Source of the DNA: Mucisphaera sp965279675
GTDB lineage: Bacteria; Planctomycetota; Phycisphaerae; Phycisphaerales; Phycisphaeraceae
Assembly (NCBI RefSeq): GCF_965279675.1
Contig: NZ_CBDIIJ010000002.1
Span: 2,914,001-2,978,000, forward strand
Direction: 5' to 3'
Length of the DNA: 64,000 nt
The position numbers and the translations under genes were made by a program. Below are positions 1 through 9,403 of the stretch, in pieces. Numbering within the stretch: the stretch's first letter is position 1; every line of letters begins with the position of its first letter. The notes beneath the pieces were generated by a model that saw only the letters and a program-made list of their open reading frames with translations, had not been told where the DNA came from and made no database searches.

Positions 1-362
1 GGCTCCTCCCCCAACACCTCCAACATCCGCCGATTCAAACCATGCTTCCCATCCAGCATGTCCCCGATGATGAGCCGAAAACGCTCCCCATCCTCACCAA
101 ACCGATCCCGCAGCAACCCTTCCAACTCACCATCAAACTCCACCGCCACCACCCGCGACCCCGCGCCGATCAGCGCCTCCGTCAACACCCCCGTCCCCGG
201 CCCCACTTCCAGCACCCGCTCACCATCCCCCAACTCCGCCGCTGCCACAATCTTCAGCAGATGATTCCGATCCAGAAGAAAGTTCTGCCCCAGCTTCTTC
301 TTCGGACGCAGCCCCGCCCGCATCAACTGCTGCGGGATGCTCAAACGCTCGGGCTCACTCAC
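1..362 (-). CDS. rsmA: 16S rRNA dimethyladenosine transferase RsmA (KsgA), N-terminal part
   Basis: RsmA dimethylates two adjacent adenines near the 3' end of 16S rRNA using S-adenosylmethionine, late in small-subunit assembly. The visible 120 codons contain the family signature LGQNFLLDRN (about residues 24-33) and SAM-binding motif I EVGPGTG (about residues 52-58), followed by the acidic VAVEFD strand. The gene runs off the left edge, so the target-recognition domain is not seen. The start is taken as a GTG at 362-360, because it overlaps the stop codon of the upstream SGNH hydrolase gene (GTGA) and is the closest start before the signature. That overlap implies translational coupling. Confidence 0.9.
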   Translation of the reverse strand, partial: MSEPERLSIPQQLMRAGLRPKKKLGQNFLLDRNHLLKIVAAAELGDGERVLEVGPGTGVLTEALIGAGSRVVAVEFDGELEGLLRDRFGEDGERFRLIIGDMLDGKHGLNRRMLEVLGEE

Positions 363-1030
363 GCCTCGATCGCCTCTTCCGAAGCCGCCACCGCCTCCAG
401 CCACGCATCCGCCATCAGCTGATGACCGGCCAGCGTCGGATGCACCCCATCCTCCGCCCAGTAAGCCGCCGGAGCCCGTTCCAACGCCTCATCAAACAAC
501 CGCTGAAACGGCACCAGCGTCGCATCGAACTCCGTCACCAGCCGATGCACGATCTCACGCCTGGGATCCAGATTGCTACGCATCGGCAGATCCTTGCCCG
601 CGCCACAAGGCAGCACAAACGGCTCGGCCAACACCACCCGCGCCTCAGGCAGCGCATGCACAAACCGATCCAAAATCTCCCGATACCCCGCCTCGAACGC
701 GTCGTAAGCCGTCGGCGAATCCGTATTCGCCGGGCTCAGCCCGTGCCACGTATCGTTCACACCAATGAGCACACTCAGCACCGTCGGACGCAGCGACACC
801 GCATCCTCCTCCCACCGCTCCACCAGGTGCGACATCCGGTTACCGCCAATCCCACGGTTCAACACACGAATCCCCGGACGATCCGCCAGCAACCTCGCCG
901 CCGCCATCCGCACGTACCCCTGCCCAAGCCCATCGGGCTGATTCGGGGCCAGCACATCACGATCACGACCCGCATCCGTGATCGAGTCGCCCTGAAACAG
1001 CACCAGGTCATCAGCGTGGAGATGGCTCAT
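359..1030 (-). CDS. SGNH/GDSL-type hydrolase
   Basis: A 223-residue cytoplasmic-looking esterase of the SGNH fold. All four blocks are visible: GDSI near residue 14 (nucleophile Ser), the GGN block (oxyanion Gly), GVND (oxyanion Asn) and DGVHPT near the C-terminus (Asp/His of the triad). The length is typical of single-domain members, which deacylate esters such as acetylated sugars or lysophospholipids; the substrate cannot be told here. It is co-oriented with and overlaps rsmA by four bases. Its ATG lies about 20 bp from the preferred divergent mutL start. Confidence 0.85.
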   Translation of the reverse strand: MSHLHADDLVLFQGDSITDAGRDRDVLAPNQPDGLGQGYVRMAAARLLADRPGIRVLNRGIGGNRMSHLVERWEEDAVSLRPTVLSVLIGVNDTWHGLSPANTDSPTAYDAFEAGYREILDRFVHALPEARVVLAEPFVLPCGAGKDLPMRSNLDPRREIVHRLVTEFDATLVPFQRLFDEALERAPAAYWAEDGVHPTLAGHQLMADAWLEAVAASEEAIEA

Positions 1031-1049
1031 GGGTCGCTACGATAGGCAC

Positions 1050-2906
1050 GTGCCCACGATCCGCAAACTACCCCTGCTCCTGATCAACCAGATCGCCGCC
1101 GGCGAGGTCATCGAACGACCCGCATCCGTCGTCAAAGAGCTCATGGAGAACAGCCTCGACGCTGGAGCCACCCGCGTCGAAGTCACCCTCGAACAAGGCG
1201 GCACCGAGCTCATCCGCGTCCACGACGACGGCCAGGGCATCACCCCCGACCAGCTCCCGATGGCCCTCGCGCCCCACGCCACCAGCAAGCTCATCGACGT
1301 CGAAGACCTCGCCGCCATCCAGACCCTCGGCTTCCGGGGCGAAGCCCTCGCCTCCGTCGCCTCCGTCGCCCGGGTCCGCATCACCAGCCGACCCGCCGCC
1401 GACCCCAACAGCGAAGGCGCCACCATCCAAAGCGAAGCCGGCCAGGACGCCATCCCGCAACCGACCGCCGCCCCGCCCGGGACCACCGTCGAAGTCCGCG
1501 ACCTCTTCTACAACGTCCCCGCCCGACGCAAGTTTCTCCGCACCGCCGGCACCGAGTACGGCCACGCCAACGACAACTTCGTGCGCACCGCCATGGCCCA
1601 CCCCGAGGTCCACTGGACCCTTACCCACAACGGCCGCACCGCCCACGACCTCCCCGCCGCCAGCCGCGCCGATCGCTGCCTCGCCATCCTCGGCCACGAC
1701 CTCGCCGGCGGGCTCCTCGAGTTCCACGCCCCCGCCCGACCCGAAGGCGCCCAGGTCAGCGTCTGGGGACTCGCCGGCACCCCCGACATCGCCCGCCCCA
1801 CCGCCCGTTACCAGTACGTCTTCGTCAACGGCCGCCCGGTCCGCGACCGCAACCTCGCCCACGCCATCCGCGAAGCCTATCGCGGGCTCCTCGCCGCCGA
1901 CCGCCAGCCCGTCGTCGTCGTCATGGTCGAGGTCCCCGCCGACAAGGTCGATGTCAACGTCCACCCCACCAAAGCCGAGGTGCGCTTCCACGAACCCTCC
2001 GCCGTCCACGGGGCCGTCCTCTCCGCCATCCGCCAGCGACTCCTCGCCACCGACCTCACCGCGCCCGCCAACTTCAACCGATCCTTCCCAGCAGCAGGTC
2101 AGCCCGGCAGTTCTAGCCCCCTCACCCTCACGCCCAACACCCAGGCAGCCAGCGAGCCCGTCAAAGCCTTCGTCGACTATTTCAAGCAGATGCAGCCCGA
2201 GCACCGCCAGCAGGTCATGCAGGAAGTCGAGCGCATCGAGCCCAGACCCCACCCCGTAGCCACACCTCAAACAAACGCCGAAGACCTCCACGACCGCCGC
2301 AGCTACGGCCGCGCGACGCCCATCCTCCAGGTCCATGGCAGCTACGTCGTCACCGAAGACGACCAGGGCCTGCTCATCGTCGACCAGCACGCCCTCCACG
2401 AGCGCGTCATGTTCGAGTCCCTCCTCGACCGCGTCTTCGGCGAAGACAAACCCCTCGAAACCCAACGGCTCCTCATGCCCGTCACCCTCGCCGTCGACCC
2501 CTCCGAGATCGATCACCTCGCCGAACTGAGCCCCCTTCTGACCCGAGTCGGCCTGGAAATCGAAGCCATCGGCCCCCGCGCCGTCGCCATCCAGGCCTTC
2601 CCCTCCCTCCTCGTCAGCCGAAAGGTCGAGCCCGAACCCTTCGTCCGCTCCCTCCTCGACCTCGCCGCCGCCGGCAAGCTCAAAGCCGACGACCGCACCG
2701 CCGAGGAAGCCGCCCTCCACGAAGTCCTCGACCTCATGGCCTGCAAAGCCGCCGTCAAAGCCGGCGACGGCCTCTCCGAAGAGGAACTCGCCAGCCTCCT
2801 CGCCAAACGCGAGCAGGTCGAACGCTCCAGCCGCTGCCCCCACGGCCGCCCAACCACCCTCCGGCTGACCCTGACCGACCTCGAAAGGCAGTTTGGGCGC
2901 TCCTGA
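1050..2906 (+). CDS. mutL: DNA mismatch repair protein MutL
   Basis: MutL couples mismatch recognition by MutS to strand incision. The N-terminal GHKL ATPase motifs are clear: ENSLDAGAT, DDGQGI and GFRGEAL. The C-terminal half holds DQHALHERVMFE, matching the DQHA(X)2E(X)4E metal-binding endonuclease motif, and a late CPHGRPT motif. The protein is therefore of the nicking type used by bacteria without MutH. I prefer the GTG at 1050, which gives MPTIRKLPLLLINQIAAGEV like other MutLs. An upstream in-frame ATG at 1029 would add seven residues and overlap the divergent hydrolase start. Total length is 618 residues from the GTG. Confidence 0.95.
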   Translation: MPTIRKLPLLLINQIAAGEVIERPASVVKELMENSLDAGATRVEVTLEQGGTELIRVHDDGQGITPDQLPMALAPHATSKLIDVEDLAAIQTLGFRGEALASVASVARVRITSRPAADPNSEGATIQSEAGQDAIPQPTAAPPGTTVEVRDLFYNVPARRKFLRTAGTEYGHANDNFVRTAMAHPEVHWTLTHNGRTAHDLPAASRADRCLAILGHDLAGGLLEFHAPARPEGAQVSVWGLAGTPDIARPTARYQYVFVNGRPVRDRNLAHAIREAYRGLLAADRQPVVVVMVEVPADKVDVNVHPTKAEVRFHEPSAVHGAVLSAIRQRLLATDLTAPANFNRSFPAAGQPGSSSPLTLTPNTQAASEPVKAFVDYFKQMQPEHRQQVMQEVERIEPRPHPVATPQTNAEDLHDRRSYGRATPILQVHGSYVVTEDDQGLLIVDQHALHERVMFESLLDRVFGEDKPLETQRLLMPVTLAVDPSEIDHLAELSPLLTRVGLEIEAIGPRAVAIQAFPSLLVSRKVEPEPFVRSLLDLAAAGKLKADDRTAEEAALHEVLDLMACKAAVKAGDGLSEEELASLLAKREQVERSSRCPHGRPTTLRLTLTDLERQFGRS

Positions 2907-3165
2907 GCCCGCTTTTTCACCCCCGCCAACCCATACCCGGAGGGGTCCGATACTTGACGCCGCCGCTGAGCCGGATACGCTTATCGATTCGCCGAAGTTC
3001 ATCATCCGAAAGTTCCCTCTGGGGAATCACTGACGGTGCACCTCGACGAGCCCGTGTGTAGAACAACATCGCCCGAAGGCTTTCGATAAGGATCGAGCAG
3101 CCCTCCGGGTATCCCAGAACGAGCCCGACGGCCAGGACCCGTCGGCAACCAAGGCAGGACCCGCC

Positions 3166-5316
3166 ATGACGACGATCTCCGCCGGCACCAACACCACCGC
3201 CAAGCTCGCGAAGTTTCGCAACTTCGGCGTCTGCGCCCACATCGACGCGGGCAAGACCACCACCACCGAGCGCATCCTCTACTACACCGGCAAGTCCTAC
3301 AAGATCGGCGAAGTCCATGAAGGCACCGCCACCATGGACCACCTCCAGGACGAGCAGCAGCGCGGCATCACCATCCAGTCCGCCGCCACCACCTGCCCCT
3401 GGACCAAGGATGGCGTCGAGTACACCATGAACCTCATCGACACCCCCGGACACGTCGACTTCACCATGGAAGTCGAACGATCCATGCGTGTCCTCGACGG
3501 CGCCGTCGTTGTCTTCGACGGCAAAGAAGGCGTCGAAGCCCAGTCCGAAACCGTCTGGCGTCAGGCCGACCGCTACCGCGTGCCCCGCATCTGCTTCATC
3601 AACAAGATGGACAAGATGGGTGCCGACTTCACCTTCAGCTTCAACTCCATCGGCGAACGCCTCGGAGCCCCCGCCATCGCCGTCCAGATGGCCATCGGCG
3701 CCGGCGACGACTTCGAAGGCGTTATCGATCTCCTCGGCATGCGTGCCTACTACTTCTCAAAGGAAGACCAGGGCACCACCGTCACCGAAGCCGACATCCC
3801 CGACAACCTCAAGGACGAGGCCGACCAGCGTCGCCACGACCTCATCGAGAAGGTCGCCGAACTCGACGACACCCTCACCGAGAAGTTCCTCATGGAAGAG
3901 GAAATCACCACCGAGGAAATCAAGAAAGCCCTCCGCGACGCCACCATCGCCCTGAAGGCCCACCCCGTCTTCTGCGGGTCCGCCCTCCAGAACATCGGCG
4001 TTCAGCGGCTGCTCGACGGCATCGTCGACTACCTCCCCAACCCCACCGAAGTCCCCGAGGTCCAGGGCACCGATCCCAAGGACGCCGAGGTCAAGCTCAG
4101 CCGTCCCCACGACAAGGACGCCCCCCTCTCAGCCCTCGTCTTCAAGATCGTCAACGATCAGCACGGCGACCTCACCTACGTCCGCATCTACTCCGGCACC
4201 CTCGAAAAGGGAACCCGCGTCCTCAACTCCAACAACGGCAAGCGTGAAATCGTCAGCCGTATCTTCGAGATGCACTCCAAGGATCGCATCGCACGCGAAA
4301 CCGCCGAAGCCGGCGAAATTGTCGCCGTCGTCGGCCTCAAAAACTCGCAGACCGGTGAAACCCTCTGTGCCCAGGACGACCCCATCGTCCTCGACCGCAT
4401 GGACTTCCCCGATCCCGTCATCTCCATGTCCATCGAGCCGGCTTCCCAGGGCGACAAGGAAAAACTCTCCAACGCCCTCGCCACCATCCGCCGCGAAGAC
4501 CCCTCCTTCCAGAGCCACTACGACGAGGAAACCGGCGAGACCATCATCGCCGGCATGGGTGAACTCCACCTCGAGATCATCACGACCAAGCTGACGCGTG
4601 ACATGAAGATCGGCGTCAACGTCGGCAAGCCCCGCGTCGCCTACAAGGAGTCCATCTCCAAAACCGCCGAAGCCCGCGGAACCCACAAGAAGCAGACCGG
4701 CGGCCGCGGCCAGTTCGGCGACTGTACGATCACCATCGAGCCCTTCACCGAAGAGCAGGCCGAAGAAGCCGGACTCGAGTGGAAGGACGGCGTCGCCTTC
4801 GAGAACAAGATCGTCGGCGGGGCCATCCCCAAGGAATACATCCCCTCGGTCGGCGTCGGCTGCCGCGAGACGGCCAAGTCAGGCGTCCTCGCCGGCTACC
4901 CGCTCCTCGGCGTCAAGGTCTCTCTCACCGACGGCTCCTACCACGACGTCGACTCCTCACAGATCGCCTTCGAGCAGGCCGGCACCCTGGCCTTCAAGGA
5001 AGCCTGCCGCAAGGCCGGCCTCCAGCTCCTCGAGCCCTTCATGAAGGTCGTTGTCACGACGCCGGAAGAGTTCTTCGGCAGCATCACCGGCGACATGAAC
5101 CGCCGCCGGGCCCTGATCGTTGGCGACGAAGAGCGTGGCAACACCCGCCTCGTCACCGCCGAAGCACCCCTCTCCGAGATGTTCGGCTACTCCAACACGC
5201 TCCGCGGCATGACCCAGGGCCGCGCCAGCTACGCCATGGAGCCCCTCGACTACCGACCGGTTCCCGCCAACCTCGCCACCCAGATCATGGAAGGCGACGG
5301 CAAGGGCTCCAAGTAA
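3166..5316 (+). CDS. fusA: Translation elongation factor G
   Basis: EF-G is the GTPase that drives tRNA-mRNA translocation on the ribosome. At 716 residues it is full length. The G motifs are intact: AHIDAGKTTTTE (P-loop), the switch region RGITIQSAATT, DTPGHVDF (G3) and NKMDKMGAD (G4). Domain IV and V signatures follow (GGRGQFGD, then TPEEFFGSITGDMNRRR). It is transcribed alone, not in the usual str operon with rpsL/rpsG, and is followed by a strong hairpin. The 259 bp upstream of it hold no gene and presumably its promoter. Confidence 0.97.
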   Translation: MTTISAGTNTTAKLAKFRNFGVCAHIDAGKTTTTERILYYTGKSYKIGEVHEGTATMDHLQDEQQRGITIQSAATTCPWTKDGVEYTMNLIDTPGHVDFTMEVERSMRVLDGAVVVFDGKEGVEAQSETVWRQADRYRVPRICFINKMDKMGADFTFSFNSIGERLGAPAIAVQMAIGAGDDFEGVIDLLGMRAYYFSKEDQGTTVTEADIPDNLKDEADQRRHDLIEKVAELDDTLTEKFLMEEEITTEEIKKALRDATIALKAHPVFCGSALQNIGVQRLLDGIVDYLPNPTEVPEVQGTDPKDAEVKLSRPHDKDAPLSALVFKIVNDQHGDLTYVRIYSGTLEKGTRVLNSNNGKREIVSRIFEMHSKDRIARETAEAGEIVAVVGLKNSQTGETLCAQDDPIVLDRMDFPDPVISMSIEPASQGDKEKLSNALATIRREDPSFQSHYDEETGETIIAGMGELHLEIITTKLTRDMKIGVNVGKPRVAYKESISKTAEARGTHKKQTGGRGQFGDCTITIEPFTEEQAEEAGLEWKDGVAFENKIVGGAIPKEYIPSVGVGCRETAKSGVLAGYPLLGVKVSLTDGSYHDVDSSQIAFEQAGTLAFKEACRKAGLQLLEPFMKVVVTTPEEFFGSITGDMNRRRALIVGDEERGNTRLVTAEAPLSEMFGYSNTLRGMTQGRASYAMEPLDYRPVPANLATQIMEGDGKGSK

Positions 5317-5347
5317 ACCGAGTCCGTCCGGCATCCAGACCCCTCCA

Positions 5348-5375
5348 CCGAGCCGGCCTTCGCGCCGGCTCGGTT
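5348..5375 (+). terminator. Rho-independent-like terminator after fusA
   Basis: A perfect 10-bp inverted repeat, CCGAGCCGGC at 5348-5357 and GCCGGCTCGG at 5364-5373, encloses a six-base CTTCGC loop. It sits 32 bases after the fusA stop. The T run is very short (TT), so termination may be weak or assisted. Confidence 0.7.
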
Positions 5376-5417
5376 CATGATTGAACTCGCACAACCCCAC
5401 GGGAACAGATCCACGCC

Positions 5418-7436
5418 ATGAGCCTCCTCACCGTCGCCAACCTGGTCTTCAGCTATGGCGAACGCACCGTGCTCGATGGCGTGAACCTCTCCGTCGCCGC
5501 CGGCGAGCACGTCGGCATGGTTGGCCGCAACGGCTGCGGCAAGTCCACCCTGCTCAAGCTCATCGCCGGGATCGAAACCCACAAACCCGAGTCCGGCCAG
5601 ATCCAACTCGCCAAGGGAGCCACCGCCGGCTACCTCCATCAGGACCCCGTCCTCGACCTCGAAGCCACGCTCATCGAAGAAGCCCGCACCGCCTTCGCCG
5701 CGCTCGACGACCTACATAACGAGCTAGGCGACGCCGCAGAAGCCATGGGCCACGCCGAAGGCGACGAACTCGAAGTCCTGCTCAAACGCTACGAGCGCAT
5801 CGAGCACCGCATCCAGTCCATGGGCGGCTTCGCCGTCGACCACAAAGTCGAAGAAACCCTCATGGGCCTCGGCATGTCCGAGGCCGCTTTCAATGTGAAG
5901 GTCAAAGACCTCTCAGGCGGGCAACGCGGCCGGCTCGCCCTGGCCAAGCTCCTGCTCAGTGGCCCCGATGTCCTCCTGCTCGACGAGCCGACCAACCACC
6001 TCGATATCGCCGGCCGGCAGTGGCTCGAACGCTTCCTAGGCAGCTACGAGGGCGCGGTCGTCCTCATCAGCCACGACCGCTGGATGCTCGACCGCGTCGT
6101 CACCAAGATCTACGAACTGGAACTCGGCCGGATGGTCGAATACCCCGGCAACTACGGTGCCTACCGCGAGCAGCGCGAGCAACGCAGCCTCGCCCAGGCC
6201 CGTGCCTATGAAAAACAGCAGACCAAAATCAAGCAGGAGCAGTCGTTCATCGACCGCTACCGCGCCGGCCAGCGCTCCAAGCAGGCTCAGGGCCGCGAGC
6301 GCCGGCTCGAACGCTATAAGCGCGACGAGCAGCTCGACAAGCCCATCGAGCTCGACACGATGAAGCTCTCCTTCGCCCCGAGACGCCGCAGCGGCGACAT
6401 CGTTCTCCGCGCCGAGAACCTGGGCGTCGCCTACGACAACAAGAAACTCTTCTCCGGCATGGACATCGAGGTCAACCGTGGGAAGTGCATCGGCGTCATC
6501 GGCCCCAACGGCGCCGGCAAGTCCACGCTCATCCGCTGCCTGCTCGAAGAACAAAGCCCGACCGAAGGCAAGGCCCGCGTCGGGGCCAGCGTCGATGTCG
6601 GCCACTTCCGCCAGACCCACGACCACCTGAACTTGAGCGAGACGATCGTCGACTACCTCCGCCGGTTCACCCGCAACGATCTGGAGCAGGAAGCCCGCGA
6701 CCTCGCCGGGGCGTTTCTGTTCTCCGGCGACAGCCAGGACAAACCCCTGAGCGTGCTCTCCGGCGGCGAGCGCAGCCGCGCGGTCCTCGCCGGGCTGGTT
6801 TCCGAGGGCCACAACCTGCTGGTCCTCGACGAGCCGACCAACCACCTCGACATCCCGAGCGCCGAACGCCTGGAAGCCGCGCTCCAGGCCTACGCCGCCG
6901 GCGACCAGGGCTACTCGGCCACCGAGAAGAAGACCGGCGAGGGCACCCTGCTGCTGATCACCCACGACCGGATGCTGCTTGATGGCGTCGTCGACAAACT
7001 GCTCATCCTCGACGGCGAGGGCGGCTGGGAAATCTTCCCCGGCACCTACTCCGAATACGCCGAGAATCTGGCCCAGAAAGCCGCGCCGGTGGTGGACCAG
7101 AACGAGCCGAAACCAACCAAAAACAAGCCGAAACAGGCCAAAACCGAACCGAAAGTCGTTTCAAAGACTGAAAAGACCAAGGGTCAAGACAAGAAGAAAT
7201 CGAAGAATACGAACCGCAGCCGCGGCAGCATCAGCAAGCTCAGCCAGGAGGCGCTGGAACAGAAAATCGAGGTCCTGGAGTCGAAAATCGCCGATCTCGA
7301 CGCCCAGCTCATCGATCCCGAGCTGTACAAGGACGCCTCGGCCTTCTCGAAGGTCCAGGATGAGCGCGAGAAGCTGGCCTCGGAGCTGGCCCCGCTCGAA
7401 GCCGAGTGGGCCGACCGCGCAGAGGCCACGGCCTGA
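5418..7436 (+). CDS. ABC-F family ATPase (Uup/EttA type)
   Basis: A soluble protein with two ABC domains and no membrane segments, typical of ABC-F factors that act on the ribosome or in DNA metabolism (Uup). First domain: GRNGCGKST, LSGGQRGRLALAKLL, VLLLDEPTNHLD. Second domain: GPNGAGKST, LSGGERSRAVLAGL, LVLDEPTNHLD. A charged linker separates the domains. The C-terminus (from about residue 555) is a Lys-rich stretch followed by a predicted coiled coil, as in Uup, which favours the Uup/ABCF3-like branch. Length 672. Placed directly after fusA but behind a terminator. Confidence 0.88.
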   Translation: MSLLTVANLVFSYGERTVLDGVNLSVAAGEHVGMVGRNGCGKSTLLKLIAGIETHKPESGQIQLAKGATAGYLHQDPVLDLEATLIEEARTAFAALDDLHNELGDAAEAMGHAEGDELEVLLKRYERIEHRIQSMGGFAVDHKVEETLMGLGMSEAAFNVKVKDLSGGQRGRLALAKLLLSGPDVLLLDEPTNHLDIAGRQWLERFLGSYEGAVVLISHDRWMLDRVVTKIYELELGRMVEYPGNYGAYREQREQRSLAQARAYEKQQTKIKQEQSFIDRYRAGQRSKQAQGRERRLERYKRDEQLDKPIELDTMKLSFAPRRRSGDIVLRAENLGVAYDNKKLFSGMDIEVNRGKCIGVIGPNGAGKSTLIRCLLEEQSPTEGKARVGASVDVGHFRQTHDHLNLSETIVDYLRRFTRNDLEQEARDLAGAFLFSGDSQDKPLSVLSGGERSRAVLAGLVSEGHNLLVLDEPTNHLDIPSAERLEAALQAYAAGDQGYSATEKKTGEGTLLLITHDRMLLDGVVDKLLILDGEGGWEIFPGTYSEYAENLAQKAAPVVDQNEPKPTKNKPKQAKTEPKVVSKTEKTKGQDKKKSKNTNRSRGSISKLSQEALEQKIEVLESKIADLDAQLIDPELYKDASAFSKVQDEREKLASELAPLEAEWADRAEATA

Positions 7437-7463
7437 TCCAACAAACCTTGATTCTGTAGGCGG

Positions 7464-8246
7464 TTAGAGCCCTGCGGGTGCGCGGGGCGGGCTTTTGTCC
7501 TCGTCCCAGGGCGTCAATCGCTCGTAGAAGTAGGGCGATCGCGGGTAGGGCTCGTAAACGTAGGGGCGAGCTTCGGCAAAGAGGTTGGCCCGGTTGTCCG
7601 CGGCCCAACGGGCCCAGTCGGCGGGTTCCGGGCCGAGGTCCTGGCCGGTCAGCAGGCTGAGGGATCGCTGGGCGGCGGCGGTGACGCCGGCGTCGCGGTC
7701 ATCCAGCACACCGACAAGCACGTCGAAGACCATCGGCTCGCGGTACTGGCCCAGGGCCTTGGCGGCGGCGAGCCGGACGATGGGCACCTCGTCGTTGCGG
7801 GCGGCCTGCATGAGGGCTTCGGTGGATTCGGGGGCGTGGAGCCGTCCGAGGGCCGCGGCGGCTTCCCAGCGGACATAGGCGACGCGGTTGTCGAGGAGGG
7901 CAATCATTGCGGGGGCGTCGGAGACGGCGGGTTCGGTCATCAGGGCACGGACGGCGGCGGCGCGGACGGTGGGGTCTTCATCGGTCGTGAGTTCGATCAG
8001 GAGTTCGGCGTAACCGGGCTTGCGGACCAAGCCCCGTTTGGCGACCTCCCCGGCGGCGACGCGTCGGGCGTCGGCGTCAAAAGGACTCACCAGCCCGTAG
8101 ACCGCGGCTGGCGCTCGCTCAGGCAGGCGGTCGGCGTCGGGGCCGATGGCTTCGCGGTCGCTCCGGCAACCATTGAAGCCGAAGAGGGCTAGGCAGAGGG
8201 CTGCTGCGAGGACTTTGGGCAGAAGCGGGCAAGCGGTATCTCTCAT
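7464..8246 (-). CDS. HEAT-repeat lipoprotein
   Basis: The N-terminus is a lipoprotein signal: a hydrophobic stretch, then LFGFNGC with the Cys near residue 27. The mature part contains at least four PBS/HEAT-like helical repeats (VRAAAVRALM, VRWEAAAALGRL, VRLAAAKALGQY, VTAAAQRSLSLL) from about residue 85 to 205. Such repeats are protein-interaction scaffolds; no catalytic motif is visible. A Tyr/Pro-rich tail follows. It is divergent from the pst operon with about 85 bp between starts and converges on the ABC-F gene. Confidence 0.75.
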   Translation of the reverse strand: MRDTACPLLPKVLAAALCLALFGFNGCRSDREAIGPDADRLPERAPAAVYGLVSPFDADARRVAAGEVAKRGLVRKPGYAELLIELTTDEDPTVRAAAVRALMTEPAVSDAPAMIALLDNRVAYVRWEAAAALGRLHAPESTEALMQAARNDEVPIVRLAAAKALGQYREPMVFDVLVGVLDDRDAGVTAAAQRSLSLLTGQDLGPEPADWARWAADNRANLFAEARPYVYEPYPRSPYFYERLTPWDEDKSPPRAPAGL

Positions 8247-8332
8247 CGTCTCCTAACATTACCGTCCTTCGCGGGCGGCTGTTTTACCTACAATGCTCGG
8301 TTGTACCCTTTTCACGAGATAAGGCAGACCCC

Positions 8333-9334
8333 ATGCTGACCAAGAGCTTCTGGCCGACCTTAGCCTACACGATGATTCTGCTGTTGATGCCGGTGTCGGA
8401 GCGTGCTGCTCGGGCGATCGAACTGGACCCGAACCTGCCGGCGTATCAGCCGGTGGAGGGGATTTCCGGGACGATCAAGAGTGTCGGCTCGGACACGATG
8501 AACAACCTGATGGCCCTGTGGACCGAGGATTTTCGGCGGATGTATCCGGCGGTGCTTCCCGAGATCGAGGGCAAGGGGTCGAGCACGGCTCCCGCGGCGC
8601 TGATCGAGGGCACGGCGAGCTTCGGGCCGATGAGCCGTCCGATGAAGGATGCCGAGATCGATCGGTTTGAGGAGCGCTTCGGCTGGAAGCCGACGGAACT
8701 GCGGGTCGGTATCGACATGCTGGCGATCTACGTGAACAAGGACAACCCGGTGGCGGAGCGCGGGCTGTCGCTGGCCGAAGCGGACGCGATCTTTTCGTCG
8801 ACCCGGAAGTACGGTCACGACGACATCAGCACCTGGGGCGAGATCGGCCTGCGGGGTGACTGGGAGAACGCGACCATCAATGTCTACGGTCGTAACTCCG
8901 TGTCGGGCACGTACGGCTTCTTCAAGCAGGTCGTGATGGGGGATGGGGACTTCAAGTCGAGTGTGAACGAGCAGCCCGGGAGTGCCGGGGTGGTTCAGGG
9001 GGTGGCGGGCGAGCGTTACGCGATCGGGTATTCCGGGATCGGCTACCGGACGCCTGATGTGGCGACGGTCCCGCTGGCGGTGGAAGAGGATGGGGAACTG
9101 ATTCCCGCTGAGGAAGAGTATGCCTTGACGGGCGAGTATCCGTTGACGCGTTTCCTGCTGGTGGCGGTGAATGTGGAGCCGAACAAGCCGCTGGACCCGC
9201 TTCGTCGGGAGTTCATCCGTTACATCTACAGCCAGCAGGGGCAGGAGGTCGTTCTGAAGAATGGCTATCTGCCAGTGACCGCGGTGATCGCCCGGCGTCA
9301 GCTTGGGGCCGCCAACATCGAGCCGGGCTTCTAA
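8333..9334 (+). CDS. pstS: Phosphate ABC transporter substrate-binding protein PstS
   Basis: A 333-residue periplasmic phosphate-binding protein. It has a signal peptide up to about residue 29 (AARAIE). The ligand-loop motifs are VGSDTMNNLMALW, GKGSSTAPAALIEG and GRNSVSGTYGFFK. It is the first gene of a complete pstS-pstC-pstA-pstB operon and would deliver inorganic phosphate to the PstCA channel. I looked for a direct-repeat Pho box in the upstream gap and did not find a convincing one. Confidence 0.93.
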   Translation: MLTKSFWPTLAYTMILLLMPVSERAARAIELDPNLPAYQPVEGISGTIKSVGSDTMNNLMALWTEDFRRMYPAVLPEIEGKGSSTAPAALIEGTASFGPMSRPMKDAEIDRFEERFGWKPTELRVGIDMLAIYVNKDNPVAERGLSLAEADAIFSSTRKYGHDDISTWGEIGLRGDWENATINVYGRNSVSGTYGFFKQVVMGDGDFKSSVNEQPGSAGVVQGVAGERYAIGYSGIGYRTPDVATVPLAVEEDGELIPAEEEYALTGEYPLTRFLLVAVNVEPNKPLDPLRREFIRYIYSQQGQEVVLKNGYLPVTAVIARRQLGAANIEPGF

Positions 9335-9403
9335 GCAGGCTTCGCCCGCGACGACACCGATGGCCCCGGGATCGGGGCTGATGAGCGACAGGCTGCCCCA
9401 CCC

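Noticed and set aside
1068..3005. A 645-codon open frame antisense to mutL
   Set aside because: Its translation is dominated by Gly, Ala, Glu and Asp in runs with no domain, as expected opposite a GC-rich gene; mutL itself has all its motifs intact.
3757..4686. Long minus-strand frames inside fusA
   Set aside because: Low-complexity shadows of a strongly conserved gene; no start region or motif.
8247..8332. A Pho box before pstS
   Set aside because: I could not find two clear direct repeats of the CTTACAT or CTGTCAT type at the right spacing, so none is annotated.
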